Below are positions 14,865 to 16,643 of a DNA stretch of 16,643 bases, piece by piece. Both the position numbers and the translations under genes were made by a program. Positions within the stretch are counted from its first letter, which is position 1, and each line of letters starts with the position of its first letter. The notes beneath the pieces are model-generated. The model did no database searches and had not been told where the DNA came from. It was given only the letters and a program-made list of their open reading frames with translations. This DNA is from JBEKHI01 sp050012355 (lineage in GTDB: Bacteria > Actinomycetota > Actinomycetes > Streptosporangiales > Streptosporangiaceae). The stretch lies in assembly GCA_050012355.1 (NCBI GenBank), contig JBEKHI010000163.1, positions 1-16,643 on the forward strand, written 5' to 3'.

Positions 14865-15263
14865 GTGCCGAAGGACTCAGTCCAGGTTGTGGGCGCGGCC
14901 AAGGCCGGCCCAGAGGATGCTTGCCCGATCGACGCGGTGCTGGACATGGTGTTCAGCCGCTGGACCACGCCGATTCTGTGGGCGCTCAACGAATACGGTC
15001 GCCAGCGGTTCGTGCAACTGGAACGCCGGATCACCTCGATCACGCCCAAGGTGCTGACCCAGCGGTTGCGACACCTAGAGCGCGACGGCCTCGTGGTGCG
15101 TACGTACTACGCCGAGGTTCCGCCGCGCGTGGAGTATGAGATCACCGACCTGGGGCGCAGCCTGGCGCCTCTCTTCTCCGGCCTGCACGAGTGGGGCGCC
15201 GTTCACATGCCGCAGGTCGAGCAGGCGCGCCTGCGCTACGACGACGCGCAAGGCGGTCGCTAG
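14865..15263 (+). CDS. HxlR-family transcriptional regulator with conserved N-terminal cysteine
   Basis: Using the GTG at 14865 (GGAAGGGGG at 14852-14860), the protein has 132 residues; an in-frame TTG at 14835 would add ten residues. The winged-helix core is clear: CPIDAVLDMVFSRWTTPILW (20-39), ITPKVLTQRLRHLERDGLV (59-77), and VEYEITDLGRSL (89-100). Cys20 matches the position of the redox or electrophile-sensing cysteine of YodB, HypR and QorR, so a quinone or thiol-stress signal is plausible. HxlR genes often sit beside NmrA or quinone-reductase genes, as here, although this target is truncated. CAGTA and TACTG lie inverted at 14824-14828 and 14848-14852 and could belong to an autoregulatory site. 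Confidence 0.9.
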   Translation: MPKDSVQVVGAAKAGPEDACPIDAVLDMVFSRWTTPILWALNEYGRQRFVQLERRITSITPKVLTQRLRHLERDGLVVRTYYAEVPPRVEYEITDLGRSLAPLFSGLHEWGAVHMPQVEQARLRYDDAQGGR

Positions 15264-15357
15264 ACAATCGCCAGGAGTTTCCGGCGGGTCGCTGCGGCCG
15301 ACCAGTTTGGTGCGATATCACCGGGATGCCCGGCTCTCGATATCGGTCTTGCGTTCT

Positions 15358-15425
15358 GGTGATCATGGTGGGTGCTGCATTACCCGGAAAAGAGTGCGGG
15401 TACTGCAGCACTCACCATGATCACC
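15358..15425 (+). repeat. Palindromic element, copy 2
   Basis: A 68-base hairpin. The 29-base arms 15358-15386 and 15397-15425 pair with only one mismatch and one G-T pair; the loop is GAAAAGAGTG. The 52-base core (15366-15417) is the partner of copy 1 near 3750. It lies 94 bases after the HxlR stop and 43 bases before the truncated NmrA remnant. There is no U-tract. The G-T pairs here and in copy 1 become G-U pairs in plus-strand RNA. Confidence 0.85.
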
Positions 15426-15446
15426 CCATTACTTTCCTCTAGGTAC

Positions 15447-15467
15447 CTACTGGTATCGGGATAGTAG
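15447..15467 (+). promoter_or_regulatory. Possible HxlR operator before the NmrA remnant
   Basis: CTACT (15447-15451) and AGTAG (15463-15467) are inverted repeats 11 bases apart, with TATC/GATA nested inside. CTACTGG also occurs just before the HxlR start (14847-14853). The site is where a regulator of the NmrA gene would bind, but the match is short. Confidence 0.3.
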
Positions 15468-16205
15468 CGTGGCCCACGTCGAACTCGCGTCCCGGCCGGT
15501 GTCGGCTACCGGCAGGCCGACCTGGCCGAGCTGGACAGTATCAAGCCCGCGCTCGACGGGGCCACGGCCCTGTTCCTGCTGACCTCGGGTGACTTCATGG
15601 CGGCCAGGGGCGATCTGGGCGGGGTCGTGGACGCGGCCCGGGCGGCGGGCGTCGGGCGAGTAGTCCTGCTGTCCAGCCTGGGCGTCGCCACCGGGCGGCA
15701 CTCCCCGGAATTGGAGGAGGTCGTCACGGGTTCGGGGCTGGACTGGACGCTGCTGCGGCCCGGAGGCTTCGCCTCCAACGCGCTCATGTGGGCTGGGATG
15801 GTCCGGGAGCGTAGAGAGGTCACCGCGCCGTTCGGCGACGTCGGGCTGCCGGTCGTCGACCCGGACGACATCGCCGCGGTCGCCGCGGTGGCGCTCTGGG
15901 ACGATGGTCACGCCGGGAAGGCGTACGAACTCACCGGTCCGGAGTCCATCTCGCCCCGGCAGCAGACGGCCGCGATCGGTCAGGCACTGGGCGAGCCGGT
16001 CCGGTTCGTCGAGCAGACTCGTGCGCGGGCGCGGGCGCAGATGCTGCGGTTCATGCCGGAAGAGGTCGTGGACGGCACCCTCACGGTCCTGGGCACGCCC
16101 GAACCGGCCGAGCAGCGGGTGAGCCCGCACGTCGAGCAGGTCCTCGGCCGGCTGCCGCGGACCTTCGCCGACTGGGCGGCGGGCAACGTCGTGGCCTTCA
16201 GGTGA
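15468..16205 (+). pseudogene. 5'-truncated NmrA-like NAD(P)-binding oxidoreductase
   Basis: The reading frame opens after a TAG at 15465 and runs to the stop at 16203. From about 15480 it reads as an NmrA/quinone-oxidoreductase-like protein: VGYRQADLAEL, ALFLLTSGDF, GVGRVVLLSSLGV, LDWTLLRPGGFASNALMW, PFGDVGLPVVDPDDIAAVAAVAL, YELTGPESISPRQQTAAIG and LPRTFADWAAGNV. The usual first 45-50 residues, with the GxxGxxG dinucleotide-binding loop, are missing, and no ATG or GTG precedes codon 15597. A protein from that ATG (202 residues) would lack the cofactor site. The 3' part is intact, so truncation is probably recent. It lies just after the palindromic element and the HxlR gene that would normally control it. 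Confidence 0.7.
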
Positions 16206-16239
16206 AGTCGCCTCGTCCGGCCGCCGAGGAGAGTACCCA

Positions 16240-16278
16240 CCGTCGTTCTGTAGAAAATTGATTTTTCCATAACGACGG
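16240..16278. terminator. AT-rich stem-loop between convergent genes
   Basis: CCGTCGTT (16240-16247) pairs with AACGACGG (16271-16278). Inside, GAAAA (16253-16257) pairs with TTTTC (16263-16267). The AT-rich interior stands out from the surrounding GC-rich sequence. Its position between the NmrA remnant and the gene ending at 16347 suits a bidirectional terminator. Confidence 0.45.
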
Positions 16279-16281
16279 GTG

Positions 16282-16307
16282 GTGGCGGCCTCAGCGAACG
16301 CCGCCAC
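16282..16307. terminator. GC-rich stem-loop before the end of the minus-strand gene
   Basis: GTGGCGGC (16282-16289) and GCCGCCAC (16300-16307) pair perfectly around a 10-base loop. It is 40 bases after the stop of the minus-strand gene at 16347, so it probably ends that transcript. Confidence 0.5.
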
Positions 16308-16346
16308 GCGGCTCCCGCGGGATACGACCACTCCGTGGGCACGCGA

Positions 16347-16643
16347 TCAGGGAGCTGCCTGGACACCGGTGACGACGGTCGTGCCGTAGTGACCGGTCAC
16401 CGACGCCAGCGCACCGGCACCCGACGACGGCCAGGTGACGCGGAGCCTGATGCGCTGGCCGCCGGGGCCGACCGCGCTCAGTGTTCCCTGGACCAGCGTG
16501 GTGCCGAGGGTGAGCACCCCGGTTACGGCGAATCCTGGCACGAACTGATCGTCCTGGAGCCGCAGCGTCTGGCCGCTGGCGCCCGCGTCGATCGTCCCGC
16601 CGTGCAGTCCGGTGTCGGTCGTCAGACCGATGGCGTTGTAGCG
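16347..16643 (-). CDS. C-terminal part of a beta-rich protein, cut by the window edge
   Basis: The frame is open from the window end to the TGA at 16347-16349, giving at least 98 residues. A GTG at 16541 is internal, since coding continues upstream with RYNAIGLTTDTGLHGGTIDA in the same frame. The segment is rich in Gly, Thr and Val with alternating hydrophobic residues (GQTLRLQDDQFVPGFAVTGV, RIRLRVTWPS, ASVTGHYGTTVVTG). This fits a beta-sandwich or beta-roll at the end of a secreted or surface protein. I cannot assign a family. Confidence 0.65.
   Translation of the reverse strand, partial: RYNAIGLTTDTGLHGGTIDAGASGQTLRLQDDQFVPGFAVTGVLTLGTTLVQGTLSAVGPGGQRIRLRVTWPSSGAGALASVTGHYGTTVVTGVQAAP

Noticed and set aside
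15447..16331. Minus-strand reading frame of 294 codons opposite the NmrA remnant
   Set aside because: It is Arg/Gly/Asp-rich shadow composition; the plus strand has recognisable NmrA blocks.
1..16643. CRISPR array, tRNA, rRNA, integrase or transposase
   Set aside because: No regularly spaced direct repeats, no cloverleaf pattern and no mobile-element protein motifs were seen.

Overview
The window is high-GC DNA with dense antisense ORF shadows, G+C-rich wobble positions, several GTG starts, apparently leaderless regulator genes and two DUF574-type methyltransferases. This points to an actinomycete, in the Streptomyces/Streptosporangiales/Catenulispora range; I cannot name a genus. No tRNA, rRNA, CRISPR array, integrase or transposase was seen.

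Layout. (1) 17-2350: a membrane-anchored extracellular protein with a carbohydrate-binding-like C-terminal domain faces the decayed remains of a P1B-4 type metal-transporting ATPase. The ATPase has lost its 5' end and carries two internal lesions. (2) 2417-6421: three genes of a chemical-stress type. They are an unusual in-frame fusion of a MarR regulator with a haloalkane-dehalogenase-like hydrolase, a TetR regulator, and a divergent MFS transporter. A perfect 24-bp operator lies between tetR and the MFS gene. A spacer-less 40-bp palindrome ends the MFS gene and the convergent neighbour. (3) 6431-11491, all on the minus strand: a second in-frame fusion (unknown helical domain plus class I O-methyltransferase), an L-lactate permease, a 468-bp non-coding gap, and an Old Yellow Enzyme type ene-reductase. 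(4) 11542-14799: a GAF-SpoIIE/PP2C phosphatase divergent from two tandem DUF574 SAM-dependent methyltransferases. (5) 14865-16205: an HxlR regulator with the conserved N-terminal cysteine, followed by a 5'-truncated NmrA-like NAD(P)-binding gene. (6) 16347 to the window edge: the C-terminal part of a beta-rich protein read inward.

Three one-component regulators (MarR, TetR, HxlR) each sit beside an enzyme or transporter gene, and OYE, dehalogenase and NmrA-like reductase families all handle electrophilic or foreign compounds. The region therefore reads as an accessory stress/detoxification neighbourhood that has been rearranged: one ATPase and one reductase are broken.

Two observations stand out. 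A 52-bp palindromic element occurs twice, about 11.6 kb apart. Each copy lies 3' of a regulator gene, and the two copies match best (41 of 52 bases) when each is read in the direction of its local genes; they then share a GAAAAGA loop. Secondly, two separate two-domain ORFs each keep a good Shine-Dalgarno sequence and ATG exactly at the domain junction. The enzyme domain could therefore be made both as a fusion and alone.
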